64,000 nucleotides of DNA from the NCBI RefSeq assembly GCF_011089885.1, contig NZ_JAANBD010000028.1:618389-682388 (forward strand). Direction: 5' to 3'. Every line of letters begins with the position of its first letter. Position 1 is the first letter of the stretch. Positions 52,159 to 63,051 of this stretch are shown one piece after another. Made by a program: the position numbers and the translations under genes. The stretch comes from Thioalkalivibrio sp. XN279. GTDB taxonomy: Bacteria > Pseudomonadota > Gammaproteobacteria > Steroidobacterales > XN24. Under the pieces are notes generated by a model, which saw nothing but the letters and a program-made list of their open reading frames with translations, did not search any database and had not been told where the DNA came from.

Positions 52159-52851
52159 TTGAGCGCGACGGCCGAGCCTCGCGAGAGCGCGCTGCTCTCG
52201 CTGGGCGTCAACATCGCCATCCCGGCGGTCATCCTGATGAAGCTGTCGGGAGAGGAAACGCTGGGCCCGGTCGGCGGCCTGCTGCTCGCGCTCGCCTTCC
52301 CGCTTGGCTACGGCGTGTGGGACTTCCACCGCCGCCGCGAGTGGAACTTCATTTCCGTGCTCGGCTTCGTCAGCATCCTGCTCACCGGCGGCATCGGCCT
52401 GCTGCAGCTGGATCCGAAATGGATTGCGGTCAAGGAGGCGGCGGTGCCGGGCGTGATCGGGCTGGCAGTGCTGTTTTCGCTCTACACGCGCTACCCGATC
52501 GTGCGCACCTTCCTCTACAACGACAAGATCATCCGCGTGGCGGAAGTCGACGCGGCGCTGGCGGAGCGCGGCAACCATCCCGCCTTCGAGCGCACGCTGG
52601 TGCACGCGTCATGGATGCTCGCGGCTTCTTTCTTCCTGTCATCGCTGCTGAATTTCGTGCTCGCCAAGCTCATCGTGCGGAGCCCGGCGGGCACGACGGC
52701 ATTCAACGAGGAGCTGGGCCGCATGACGGCGCTCTCCTACCCGGTGATCGTGATCCCGTCCATGGCGATCATGATCATCACCATGTGGTACCTCTTCAGC
52801 CGCATCCGCGGCTTGACGGGCATGGACCTGGAGCAGATCCTCAAGACCTGA
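52159..52851 (+). CDS. Multi-pass membrane protein, VC0807-like
   Basis: 230 residues with about five or six membrane helices. It resembles the VC0807 family (NIAIPAVILMKLSGEETLGPVGGLLLALAFPLGYGVWDF, then a late FLSSLLNFVLAKLIV block); function unknown. The start is TTG at 52159, four bases after the ferritin-like gene, so both are probably read from one transcript. Confidence 0.7.
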   Translation: MSATAEPRESALLSLGVNIAIPAVILMKLSGEETLGPVGGLLLALAFPLGYGVWDFHRRREWNFISVLGFVSILLTGGIGLLQLDPKWIAVKEAAVPGVIGLAVLFSLYTRYPIVRTFLYNDKIIRVAEVDAALAERGNHPAFERTLVHASWMLAASFFLSSLLNFVLAKLIVRSPAGTTAFNEELGRMTALSYPVIVIPSMAIMIITMWYLFSRIRGLTGMDLEQILKT

Positions 52852-52861
52852 GGAGGCAAAC

Positions 52862-53239
52862 ATGAACGGATTCCTGGTACGCATGCTGATCACCGCCATC
52901 TCATTGTGGCTCGCGGCCCTGGTGGTGCCGGGCATGCATCTTGCGGGCTTCGGCACCGTGCTCGGCGCGGCGCTGGTGCTCGGCATCGTCAATGCATTCG
53001 TGCGGCCGATCGTGATCCTGCTGACCCTGCCGCTGACCATCCTGACGCTCGGGCTGTTCCTGCTCGTGGTCAACGCCATGATGCTGGGCCTGGTCTCGGC
53101 GATGTTCAGCGGTTTCAGCATCAGCGGTTTCTGGAGCGCCATTTTCGGCGCCATCTTCGTCAGCTTCTTCAGCTGGCTGGCGTCGGCCTTCATCGGCCCG
53201 AGCGGACGCTACGAGGTGATGGTGGTGCGCCGCGACTAG
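52862..53239 (+). CDS. Phage-holin-4_2 (YvlD-like) family membrane protein
   Basis: 125 residues with four membrane helices. The sequence has the family's GIVNAFVRPIVILLTLPLTILTLGLFLLVVNAMML core. Despite the name, such genes are chromosomal and not phage lysis genes; no phage genes are nearby. GAGGAGG lies before the ATG, 10 bases after the preceding gene. Last gene of the probable ppk2-to-holin unit. Confidence 0.85.
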   Translation: MNGFLVRMLITAISLWLAALVVPGMHLAGFGTVLGAALVLGIVNAFVRPIVILLTLPLTILTLGLFLLVVNAMMLGLVSAMFSGFSISGFWSAIFGAIFVSFFSWLASAFIGPSGRYEVMVVRRD

Positions 53240-53270
53240 CGGCCGGCGCCGCGAGGCAACCGCCTGACGC

Positions 53271-54182
53271 TCAGCGCCGGCCGATGACCCGCGCGCTGAC
53301 GCTGACCCATGCCACGCTGGCGATGATCACCGCCATGCCGGCGAGCTGCATGCGCGTCAGCTGCTCGTCGAGCAGCCACCAGCCCAGCACCGTGGCAATG
53401 GCCGGATTGACGTAGGCGATGGTGCCGAGACGCGCCGGGGTGGTCTGGTTGATCAGCCACATGTAGGTGGCGTAGGCGATGCAGGAGCCGAACACCGTCA
53501 GGTAGAGCAGGCCGCCGATGCCCGCGAGGGTCCAGGTCCAGCGCGCCAGCTCGCCGTTGAGCAGGCCGATCATGGTGAGCACGGCGCCGCCGATGAGCAT
53601 CTGGCAGGCGACGTACATCAACGGCTTCATGGTCACCGCGGTATTGCGGCTGTACATCGTGGCCCAGGACCAGGCCACCGTCGACAGGACGATCCCGATC
53701 TTGGGCCAGAACAGGTCGCCGCCGGGTGCGTCGCCCACCGGCCCCTGCGGCCAGACCATGAGCGCGGTGCCGCACAGGCCCACCAGCAGGCCCAGGCGCG
53801 TGGCCGTGCTCAACGGCACGCCGCGCCTCCCGAAGGTGCCGAACCACGCCGTGAACAGCGCCCCGCTGGCGATGATCAGGGCCGCCTGGTTGGACGGCAC
53901 CCATTGCTCGGCCCAGGTGACGACGCCGTTGCCGAGCACGATGAAGGCGACCCCGACGATCGCGGCGGTGCGCCAGTCGGACGGTGCGCGCGGCAACGGC
54001 TGGCCGCGCGCCAGGGCCAGCGCGCCCAGCACCAGCCCCGCGATGATGAAGCGCACGCCGGCCAGCAGCCCGGGCGGCAGGTCCTGCACGGCGACGCGGA
54101 TTGCGAGGTAGGTCGAGCCCCAGACGATGTAGACCACGGCGAAGGCCGTGACCAGGGCCAGGCGGGAAGCGATTGGGTCCAT
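53271..54182 (-). CDS. EamA/DMT-family permease (YedA-like)
   Basis: Ten-helix transporter of the drug/metabolite superfamily, 303 residues, with two EamA repeats (VVYIVWGSTYLAIRVAV in the first; YVNPAIATVLGWWLLDEQLTRMQLAGMAVIIASV in the second). Probable export of a small metabolite or amino acid; substrate unknown. The ATG at 54182 follows GAGGA; upstream in-frame residues belong to the gap. Divergent from the POT transporter. Confidence 0.87.
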   Translation of the reverse strand: MDPIASRLALVTAFAVVYIVWGSTYLAIRVAVQDLPPGLLAGVRFIIAGLVLGALALARGQPLPRAPSDWRTAAIVGVAFIVLGNGVVTWAEQWVPSNQAALIIASGALFTAWFGTFGRRGVPLSTATRLGLLVGLCGTALMVWPQGPVGDAPGGDLFWPKIGIVLSTVAWSWATMYSRNTAVTMKPLMYVACQMLIGGAVLTMIGLLNGELARWTWTLAGIGGLLYLTVFGSCIAYATYMWLINQTTPARLGTIAYVNPAIATVLGWWLLDEQLTRMQLAGMAVIIASVAWVSVSARVIGRR

Positions 54183-54253
54183 GATGTCCTCGGGCGGGCA
54201 GTGCGCATTGTAATGCTGCAGGACGGTCACGACAGCAGCCCCGCCACTGTCGC

Positions 54254-54259
54254 TATAAT
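54254..54259 (+). promoter_or_regulatory. Possible -10 element of the POT transporter gene
   Basis: A perfect TATAAT lies 65 bases before the ATG in the 142-base gap between divergent eamA-like and POT genes. A partial -35 (ACGACA) stands at a long 19-base spacing, so the promoter is only tentative. Nothing else was recognised in the gap. Confidence 0.4.
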
Positions 54260-54324
54260 GCCGGGCTTCGCCGCCTCGCCCCTGGCCCGTGCGACGTCCC
54301 GAAACACCAGAGGATCCGGCAAAC

Positions 54325-55794
54325 ATGAATACACCTCCGCGCGTGGGCGACTTTCTCGGCCACCCCAAAGGCCTGTTCCTGCTCTTCGGCACCGAGCTGT
54401 GGGAGCGCTTCAGTTACTACGCCATGCGCGCGATCCTGGTGCTGTACCTGGTCGACCAGGTGCAGGCGGAGGGCGGCCACGGCCTGGGCTGGACCAACGC
54501 GGAGGCGCTCAGGCTGTACGCCTGGTTCACCGGCCTGGTCTACATCACCCCGCTGATCGGCGGCTGGCTGGCCGATAACTATCTCGGCCAGCGCAAGGCG
54601 ATCCTGCTGGGCGGCGCGCTCATGGCGGCCGGACAGTTCCTGCTCGGCACGCCCCACGCGTGGGTTCCGGGCATGGAAATCACGGTCTTCTACCTCGGCA
54701 TCGCCACCCTGGTCGCCGGCAACGGCCTGTTCAAGCCGAACATTTCCACCATGGTGGGCGACCTGTATGCGCAGGGCGACCACCGCCGCGACGGCGCTTT
54801 CACCATTTTCTACATGGGCATCAATGTCGGCGCCGCGCTCTCGGGCATCGTGGTCGGCATCGTGGTGGCGATGTGGGACGGCAACTGGCAGGCCGGCTTC
54901 GTCTGCGCCGGCATCGGCATGCTGCTGTCCCTGGTCATCCAGGCGGTGTGGGCGCGCAAGCTGCTCGGCGACATCGGCATCGAGCCCGCCGCCCAGCGCG
55001 ACCGGCGGGAGAACGCGCGTGCCCTGGGTGAGCGCGTGGCACTGACCCCGGTAGAACGCGACCGGCTCAAGGTGATCCTGGTGCTCGGCCTGTTCACTAT
55101 CGTCTTCTGGGCGGGCTTCGAGCAGGCCGGCGGCCTGATGAACATCTACACCCACGAGTTCACCGACCGCGTGCTGCTGGGCTTCGAGATTCCGACCACC
55201 TGGTTCCAGAGCCTGAACCCGGTGTTCATCGTCGTGTTCGCGCCGGTGATCGCGGCGATCTGGGTGAAGCTCGGCTCCCGCGAGCCGACCTCGCCGGTGA
55301 AGTTCGCCATGGGCCTGGCGCTGCTCGGCGTCGGCTTCCTGTTCATGGTCGGCGCGGTGCTGGAACAGGGCGGCGACGCCTCGGTGAAGACCAGCATGAT
55401 GTGGCTGGTCGGCGCCTACTTCTTCCACACCATGGGCGAGCTGTGCCTGTCGCCCATCGGCCTGTCCATGGTCACCAAGCTGGCGCCGCTGCGCCTGGCC
55501 TCGCTGATGATGGGCGCCTGGTTCGGCTTCATCGCGCTGGCCAACTACGCGGCGGGTTTCATCGGCTCGCTCATCGGCCACGGCGATACGCAGTCGCAGG
55601 TCGAGAACGCCATGAGCATTTTCGGCGGCCTGGCCGCGGCGGCGATCATCGCCGGCGTGGTGCTGTGGTTCCTCGCCGACAAGCTGGTGGACTGGATGCA
55701 CGGCGCCGAGAGCAAGGTGAACGTCGACCAGCTCGAGGACGAGGTCGCGGTGACCGCCGCCCACGAGGCGCTGCCGGAGAGCCGCACGCCGTGA
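54325..55794 (+). CDS. Proton-dependent oligopeptide transporter (POT/PTR2 family)
   Basis: Inner-membrane di/tripeptide-proton symporter, 489 residues with about 12-14 helices. The proton-coupling motif ELWERFSYYAMRAILVLYL and the PTR2 signature region GNGLFKPNISTMVGDLY are intact. The ATG at 54325 (MNTPPRVGDFLGHPKGLF) is the likely start. The gene lies 28 bases before the M16 peptidase gene, suggesting joint peptide handling: digestion outside, uptake of small peptides. Confidence 0.93.
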   Translation: MNTPPRVGDFLGHPKGLFLLFGTELWERFSYYAMRAILVLYLVDQVQAEGGHGLGWTNAEALRLYAWFTGLVYITPLIGGWLADNYLGQRKAILLGGALMAAGQFLLGTPHAWVPGMEITVFYLGIATLVAGNGLFKPNISTMVGDLYAQGDHRRDGAFTIFYMGINVGAALSGIVVGIVVAMWDGNWQAGFVCAGIGMLLSLVIQAVWARKLLGDIGIEPAAQRDRRENARALGERVALTPVERDRLKVILVLGLFTIVFWAGFEQAGGLMNIYTHEFTDRVLLGFEIPTTWFQSLNPVFIVVFAPVIAAIWVKLGSREPTSPVKFAMGLALLGVGFLFMVGAVLEQGGDASVKTSMMWLVGAYFFHTMGELCLSPIGLSMVTKLAPLRLASLMMGAWFGFIALANYAAGFIGSLIGHGDTQSQVENAMSIFGGLAAAAIIAGVVLWFLADKLVDWMHGAESKVNVDQLEDEVAVTAAHEALPESRTP

Positions 55795-55822
55795 TGCACA
55801 TCCCCGCACAAGGGAGAGAGCA

Positions 55823-58750
<2,928 letters not shown>

Positions 58751-58769
58751 ACGCAAGGAGGTCGACCTG

Positions 58770-59084
58770 ATGAGCCACGAGATGGATCCGGCCACCCGCA
58801 CCGAGATCGAGGCGGCGGCCTTTCGCAAGCTGTTGCAGCACCTGCAGAAGTATCCCGAGGTGCAGAACCTCGACCTGATGAACCTCGCCTACTTCTGCCG
58901 CAACTGCATTTCCAAGTGGTACGCGGGGGCCGCAGCCGAGCACGGTGTCGAGCTCGACTACGACCAGGCGCGGGAAATCGTCTACGGCATGCCTTACGGC
59001 GAGTACAAGCGGCAGCATCAGCAGGAAGCGACGCCCGAGAAGCTGGAGAAGTTCGCCGCGGCGGAACGCAAGGCGACGCCCTAG
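58770..59084 (+). CDS. DUF1244-family protein
   Basis: Small cytosolic protein of unknown function, 104 residues. Typical core: [41 protein letters not shown] and [11 protein letters not shown], with the Cys-x2-Cys and following Trp conserved. AAGGAGG lies ahead of the ATG. It overlaps the convergent tatC by four bases at the stop codons. Confidence 0.87.
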   Translation: MSHEMDPATRTEIEAAAFRKLLQHLQKYPEVQNLDLMNLAYFCRNCISKWYAGAAAEHGVELDYDQAREIVYGMPYGEYKRQHQQEATPEKLEKFAAAERKATP

Positions 59085-59851
59085 CTTTCGCGCTGCTGTG
59101 CCTCGACTTCGCGGTGCCCCGGCACCATGACCCGCGCCATGATGATGCCGGCTTCGAACAGGATGTAGACGGGGACGGCCAGCAGCGTCTGGGAGATGAC
59201 GTCCGGCGGCGTCAGCAGCATGCCGAGCACGAAGGCGCCGAGCAGCACGTAGGGCCGCTTCTGCCCGAGCTTGGCGGGCGTGGTGAAGCCGGCCCACACC
59301 GCCAGCACCGTCGCCACGGGCACCTCGAAGGCAAAGCCGAAAGCGAAAAACAGCGCGAGGACGAAGTCGAGGTAGGCGGAGATGTCTGTCATCACGGCCA
59401 CGCCGGTGGGCGCCACCGCGGTGAAGAAGGCGAACATCAGCGGGAACACCACGAAATAGGCGAAGGCGACGCCGGCATAGAACAGGAAGATGCTGGAGAC
59501 CATGAGCGGCATCACCAGCCGCCGTTCGTGCTTGTAAAGGCCCGGTGCGACGAAAGCCCAGCCCTGGTACAGCAGCATCGGCATCGCCAGGAACACGGCG
59601 ATGGCCAGCGACAGCTTGAACGGGGTCAGGAACGGCGAGGCCACCTGCGTGGCGATCATGCTGGTGCCTTCCGGCAGGCGCGCCATCAGCGGTTCGGCCA
59701 CCAGCGTGAACAGCGTGTCGGCGAAGGGCACGAGGCAGATGAACAGCACCAGCACCGTGATCACCATCTTCAGGAGCCGGTTGCGCAGCTCCATCAGGTG
59801 GGACAACAGCGTGCCTTCGCCGAGGCCGCTATTTTTGTCCGCGCTGCTCAT
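59081..59851 (-). CDS. tatC: Sec-independent translocase subunit TatC
   Basis: Six-helix core of the Tat receptor that binds twin-arginine signals, 256 residues. [30 protein letters not shown]-like region ([15 protein letters not shown]), [11 protein letters not shown] and [21 protein letters not shown] are conserved. Its start overlaps the tatB end by 23 bases. Confidence 0.97.
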   Translation of the reverse strand: MSSADKNSGLGEGTLLSHLMELRNRLLKMVITVLVLFICLVPFADTLFTLVAEPLMARLPEGTSMIATQVASPFLTPFKLSLAIAVFLAMPMLLYQGWAFVAPGLYKHERRLVMPLMVSSIFLFYAGVAFAYFVVFPLMFAFFTAVAPTGVAVMTDISAYLDFVLALFFAFGFAFEVPVATVLAVWAGFTTPAKLGQKRPYVLLGAFVLGMLLTPPDVISQTLLAVPVYILFEAGIIMARVMVPGHREVEAQQRES

Positions 59852-60185
59852 CGTCCTCGTTCACCGCCTGGGCGGCGACCTCGCGTTGCTTGTCGCGCGC
59901 TGCGGCGAGCGCCTCGTCCTCGGCCTTCAGCGCGGCCTCGGCGGCTTCCTGCACCGGGGTCTTGGGCGGCGCGTCTTTCTGCGGCTCCGCCGGCTTGCCC
60001 TGCTTGGCCTCGACCTCGCGCGCCAGCTCGCGTTCCACCTGCATGCGCAGGCTGCGGGCCATGAACTTGGCGCGGCCGGCCCAGTTGCCGATGGTGCTGA
60101 CCATGCCGGGCAGCCGCTCGGGCCCCAGGATGAGCAGGGCCAGCAGCAGGATCAGCGACAGTTCCCAGAAACCGATGTCGAACAT
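59829..60185 (-). CDS. tatB: Sec-independent translocase subunit TatB
   Basis: Single-helix partner of TatC, 118 residues. The N-terminus [27 protein letters not shown] is diagnostic (Glu8 and LGPERLP). A long amphipathic and charged tail follows. It lies 5 bases after tatA and overlaps tatC. Confidence 0.96.
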   Translation of the reverse strand: MFDIGFWELSLILLLALLILGPERLPGMVSTIGNWAGRAKFMARSLRMQVERELAREVEAKQGKPAEPQKDAPPKTPVQEAAEAALKAEDEALAAARDKQREVAAQAVNEDDEQRGQK

Positions 60186-60190
60186 CGGCG

Positions 60191-60433
60191 TCAGGCCTTG
60201 TGCTCGTCCTTATCCTTCGCCTTGTTCTCGGGGAAGTCCGCGTCTTCCTTGCTCTGGTCGGCGAGCTGCTCCTTGCGCGCCTCGGATTCCCCGTCCTGCA
60301 TCGAGCTGCGGAAACCCTTGACGGCACCGCCGAGGTCGGAGCCGATGCTCTTCAGCCGCTTGGTGCCGAAGATCAGGACGACGATCAAGAGAATGATCAG
60401 TAATTGCCAGAGGCTGATGCCACCAAGACCCAT
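60191..60433 (-). CDS. tatA: Sec-independent translocase subunit TatA
   Basis: Pore-forming subunit, 80 residues: one membrane helix ([15 protein letters not shown]), the [20 protein letters not shown] hinge and amphipathic helix, and a charged tail. The ATG at 60433 follows GGAGG; a GTG six codons earlier is rejected. First gene of tatABC. Confidence 0.96.
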   Translation of the reverse strand: MGLGGISLWQLLIILLIVVLIFGTKRLKSIGSDLGGAVKGFRSSMQDGESEARKEQLADQSKEDADFPENKAKDKDEHKA

Positions 60434-60492
60434 GTGATCCTCCGATTGCACGGTGTGGGGCCGGTGCGGCCCGCAAGGCAGGCAATCATACG

Positions 60493-60960
60493 CTAACTCA
60501 TATGACTGTTGCTGCCATCCGGAAGTGCCCGGAGCCAGAAGGTCACCGGCCCGTCATTGACCAGCGCAACCTCCATGTGGTCCCCGAAGCGCCCGGTCTG
60601 CACGGCCGCGTGGCGCCGGCGGGCCGCCGCCACGAGCAGGTCGAACAGCCGCCGCCCCTCGGCCGGCTCGGCCGCAGGCGTGAAGCTCGGGCGCGTGCCC
60701 TTGCGGGTGTCCGCCGCCAGCGTGAACTGCGACACCAGGAGCAGCCCGCCGCCGGTGTCGGCCAGCGACAGGTTCATGCGGCCGGTCTCGTCCGCGAACA
60801 CGCGGTAGCCCACGATACGTTCGGCGAGCCGCTCCGCCTGCGCCGCGTCATCGCCCCGCTCCACGGCAGCCAGGGCCAGCAGGCCGGGGCCGATGGCGGC
60901 CACCGTGGCACCGTCCACGCGTACCGAGGCCGACGTCACGCGCTGGATGAGGGCGATCAC
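60493..60960 (-). CDS. dtd: D-aminoacyl-tRNA deacylase
   Basis: Removes D-amino acids wrongly attached to tRNA, 155 residues. It has the catalytic [18 protein letters not shown] block and the Gly-cisPro motif in VNDGPVTF. The start is GTG at 60960 ([17 protein letters not shown]). It lies upstream of tatA by 59 bases on the same strand. Confidence 0.95.
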   Translation of the reverse strand: MIALIQRVTSASVRVDGATVAAIGPGLLALAAVERGDDAAQAERLAERIVGYRVFADETGRMNLSLADTGGGLLLVSQFTLAADTRKGTRPSFTPAAEPAEGRRLFDLLVAAARRRHAAVQTGRFGDHMEVALVNDGPVTFWLRALPDGSNSHMS

Positions 60961-61236
60961 CCCGACCGCTCGTGGGAATCGAACGACTGGGCAGGAAGGA
61001 AAAAGTCAGGCTTCAACTGGCTATCGCTCCCACGACAGTGGATTTATATCGCCTTATGTCGGAGTTAAACCCCATCACAATACGAATTACGCCAAGGTGG
61101 CGATATAGTCCCATTTATCAATTAATATCGTCGACACAGTGGGAAATGACATCGGCAACCGGATTGTCACGTGCCGGAGACCAAACCGTAACGGTACGGG
61201 GCGATGGTGCCCGCGGGCAAGTGCCGGAGGCCATGT
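60961..61236. repeat. AT-rich divergent gap with inverted repeat (dtd / LpxH-like)
   Basis: This 276-base gap separates two divergent genes. It contains the perfect 9-base inverted repeat TATATCGCC (61045-61053) and GGCGATATA (61099-61107), arms 45 bases apart, and is notably AT-rich from about 61040 to 61150. Promoters for both genes must lie here, but no convincing sigma-70 pair was found. Confidence 0.5.
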
Positions 61237-62034
61237 ATGTCCGTCCAGACCCTGCGTCCACTGTCGTACCGCACGCTTTTCATTTCCGACGTCCACCTCG
61301 GCTCCCGCGGCTGCCAGGCCGCCATGCTGCTCGATTTCCTCCATTCGGTACGTTGCGAAACGCTGTACCTGGTCGGGGACATCATCGATTTCTGGAGCCT
61401 GAAGCGCAGCTTCTACTGGCCCCAGGAGCACAACGACGTCCTGCGCACCGTGCTCGGCATGGCGCGGCACGGCACCCGGGTGGTCTACGTGCCCGGCAAC
61501 CACGACGAGCTGTTTCGCGATCATCTCGACACTGTATTCGGCAACGTCGAGATCCGCGCCCGCAGCGTGCACCAGACGGCGGACGGGCGCCGCCTGCTGG
61601 TGCTGCACGGCGACGAGTTCGACGGCGTGGTGCGCTGCAGTCCCTGGCTGGCGCGCCTTGGCAGCCATGCCTATGACGCACTGATCTCGCTGAACCGCTA
61701 CCTGAACGCCTGGCGCCGCTTTTTCGGCTACGGCTACTGGTCGCTGGCCGCTTTCCTCAAGCATCGCGTCAAAAACGCCGTGCAGTACATCGGCGACTTC
61801 GAGCAGGCCGTGGCGCGCGCCGCGCGGCAGGAAGGCGTCGACGGACTGGTGTGCGGTCACATCCATCGTCCCGAGGTGCGCATGGTCGGCGATGTGCTGT
61901 ATTGCAACGACGGTGACTGGGTGGAGAGCTGCTCCGCCCTCGCCGAACACCGGGACGGGCGCCTCGAGCTGCTGCACTGGGCGGAGATGCGCGCCCGGGA
62001 GACGGCGCCGGCGCCGCTGGAGACCGCGGCATGA
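61237..62034 (+). CDS. UDP-2,3-diacylglucosamine diphosphatase-like metallophosphoesterase
   Basis: Calcineurin-type phosphoesterase, 265 residues, with the five metal motifs in order: FISDVHLG, GDIIDFW, GNHDE, HGDEFD and GHIHRP. It belongs to the LpxH-like group. LpxH cleaves UDP-2,3-diacylglucosamine in lipid A synthesis, but this longer form paired with a glycosyltransferase may act on another lipid or nucleotide sugar. The ATG at 61237 lies after GGAGG. Its end overlaps the next gene (ATGA). Confidence 0.87.
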   Translation: MSVQTLRPLSYRTLFISDVHLGSRGCQAAMLLDFLHSVRCETLYLVGDIIDFWSLKRSFYWPQEHNDVLRTVLGMARHGTRVVYVPGNHDELFRDHLDTVFGNVEIRARSVHQTADGRRLLVLHGDEFDGVVRCSPWLARLGSHAYDALISLNRYLNAWRRFFGYGYWSLAAFLKHRVKNAVQYIGDFEQAVARAARQEGVDGLVCGHIHRPEVRMVGDVLYCNDGDWVESCSALAEHRDGRLELLHWAEMRARETAPAPLETAA

Positions 62035-63026
62035 AAATCGCCCTGGTGTCCGACGCCTGGCTGCCGCAGACCAACGGCGTGGTGCGCACATTGCGCGAGA
62101 CCACGCGCTGCCTCGAGGCTGCGGGCCACACGGTCAGGGCCGTGACGCCGATCCCCTTCCGCACTTTCCCCTGCCCGACCTACCCGGAGATCCGGCTCGC
62201 GGCGCTGCCGTGGCGCCGGGTGCAGCGGATGCTGGACGACTTCCGGCCCGACGCGGTGCATGTCGCCACGGAAGGTCCCATCGGCCTCGCGGGACGGCGC
62301 TGGTGCCGCGAGCGCGGCCAGGTGTTCACCAGCTCGTTCCATACCCGCTTCCCGGAATACGTGCGCCTGCGCGCGCCGATCCCGGTGGACTGGACCTGGC
62401 GCATGCTGCGCTGGTTCCACGACGCCGCGGAGCGGACGCTGGTGCCGACCCGTACGCAGCAGGAAGAGCTGGCCGCGCGCGGTTTCCACAGCCCCGTGGT
62501 GTGGGGCCGTGGGGTCGATACGGAATTGTTCCGCCCCGAGCTGCGGGGTGAACTGCCCGGCCCCGGCCCGCACCTGATGTACATGGGGCGCGTCTCGGTG
62601 GAAAAGAACATCGAGGCCTTCCTGCATCTCGAGACGCCCGGCACAAAGTGGGTCGTCGGCGGCGGGCCGGCGCTGGACTCGTTCCGCCAGGCCTGGCCGA
62701 CGGTCAACTTCGTCGGTCCGAAATACGGCGAGGACCTGGCCACGTGGCTCGCGTCCGCCGACGTGTTCGTCTTTCCGAGCCGCACCGACACCTTCGGCAT
62801 CGTGCTGCTGGAAGCCATGGCCTGCGGGTTGCCGGTGGCAGCCTACCCGGTGCCGGGCCCGCGCGACGTGGTCTGCGCCGGCGAGAGCGGCGTGCTGGAC
62901 GACGACCTGCAGCGGGCGGTCGACGGTGCACTGCAACTCGACCGCGCTGCGTGCCGGCGTCATGCCCTGGAACATACCTGGGAACGGGCCACGGCACAGT
63001 TCTGTTCTTACCTCGAGCGCGCTTGA
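62031..63026 (+). CDS. GT4-family glycosyltransferase
   Basis: Retaining glycosyltransferase of the GT-B fold, 331 residues. The acceptor half begins VSDAWLPQTNGVVRTL, and the donor half has MGRVSVEKNIEAFL and the nucleotide-sugar site DTFGIVLLEAMACGLPVAAYPVPGP. It resembles alpha-mannosyl- or glucosyltransferases acting on glycolipids; the substrate is not determined. Coupled by ATGA to the phosphoesterase, so the two probably act on the same lipid pathway. Confidence 0.88.
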   Translation: MKIALVSDAWLPQTNGVVRTLRETTRCLEAAGHTVRAVTPIPFRTFPCPTYPEIRLAALPWRRVQRMLDDFRPDAVHVATEGPIGLAGRRWCRERGQVFTSSFHTRFPEYVRLRAPIPVDWTWRMLRWFHDAAERTLVPTRTQQEELAARGFHSPVVWGRGVDTELFRPELRGELPGPGPHLMYMGRVSVEKNIEAFLHLETPGTKWVVGGGPALDSFRQAWPTVNFVGPKYGEDLATWLASADVFVFPSRTDTFGIVLLEAMACGLPVAAYPVPGPRDVVCAGESGVLDDDLQRAVDGALQLDRAACRRHALEHTWERATAQFCSYLERA

Positions 63027-63051
63027 GGCCGCCGGACGGCGCCGGGCAGGG

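Noticed and set aside
52862-53239. Phage remnant suggested by the holin_4_2 family name
   Set aside because: This family is common as ordinary chromosomal membrane proteins, and no other phage gene is nearby.
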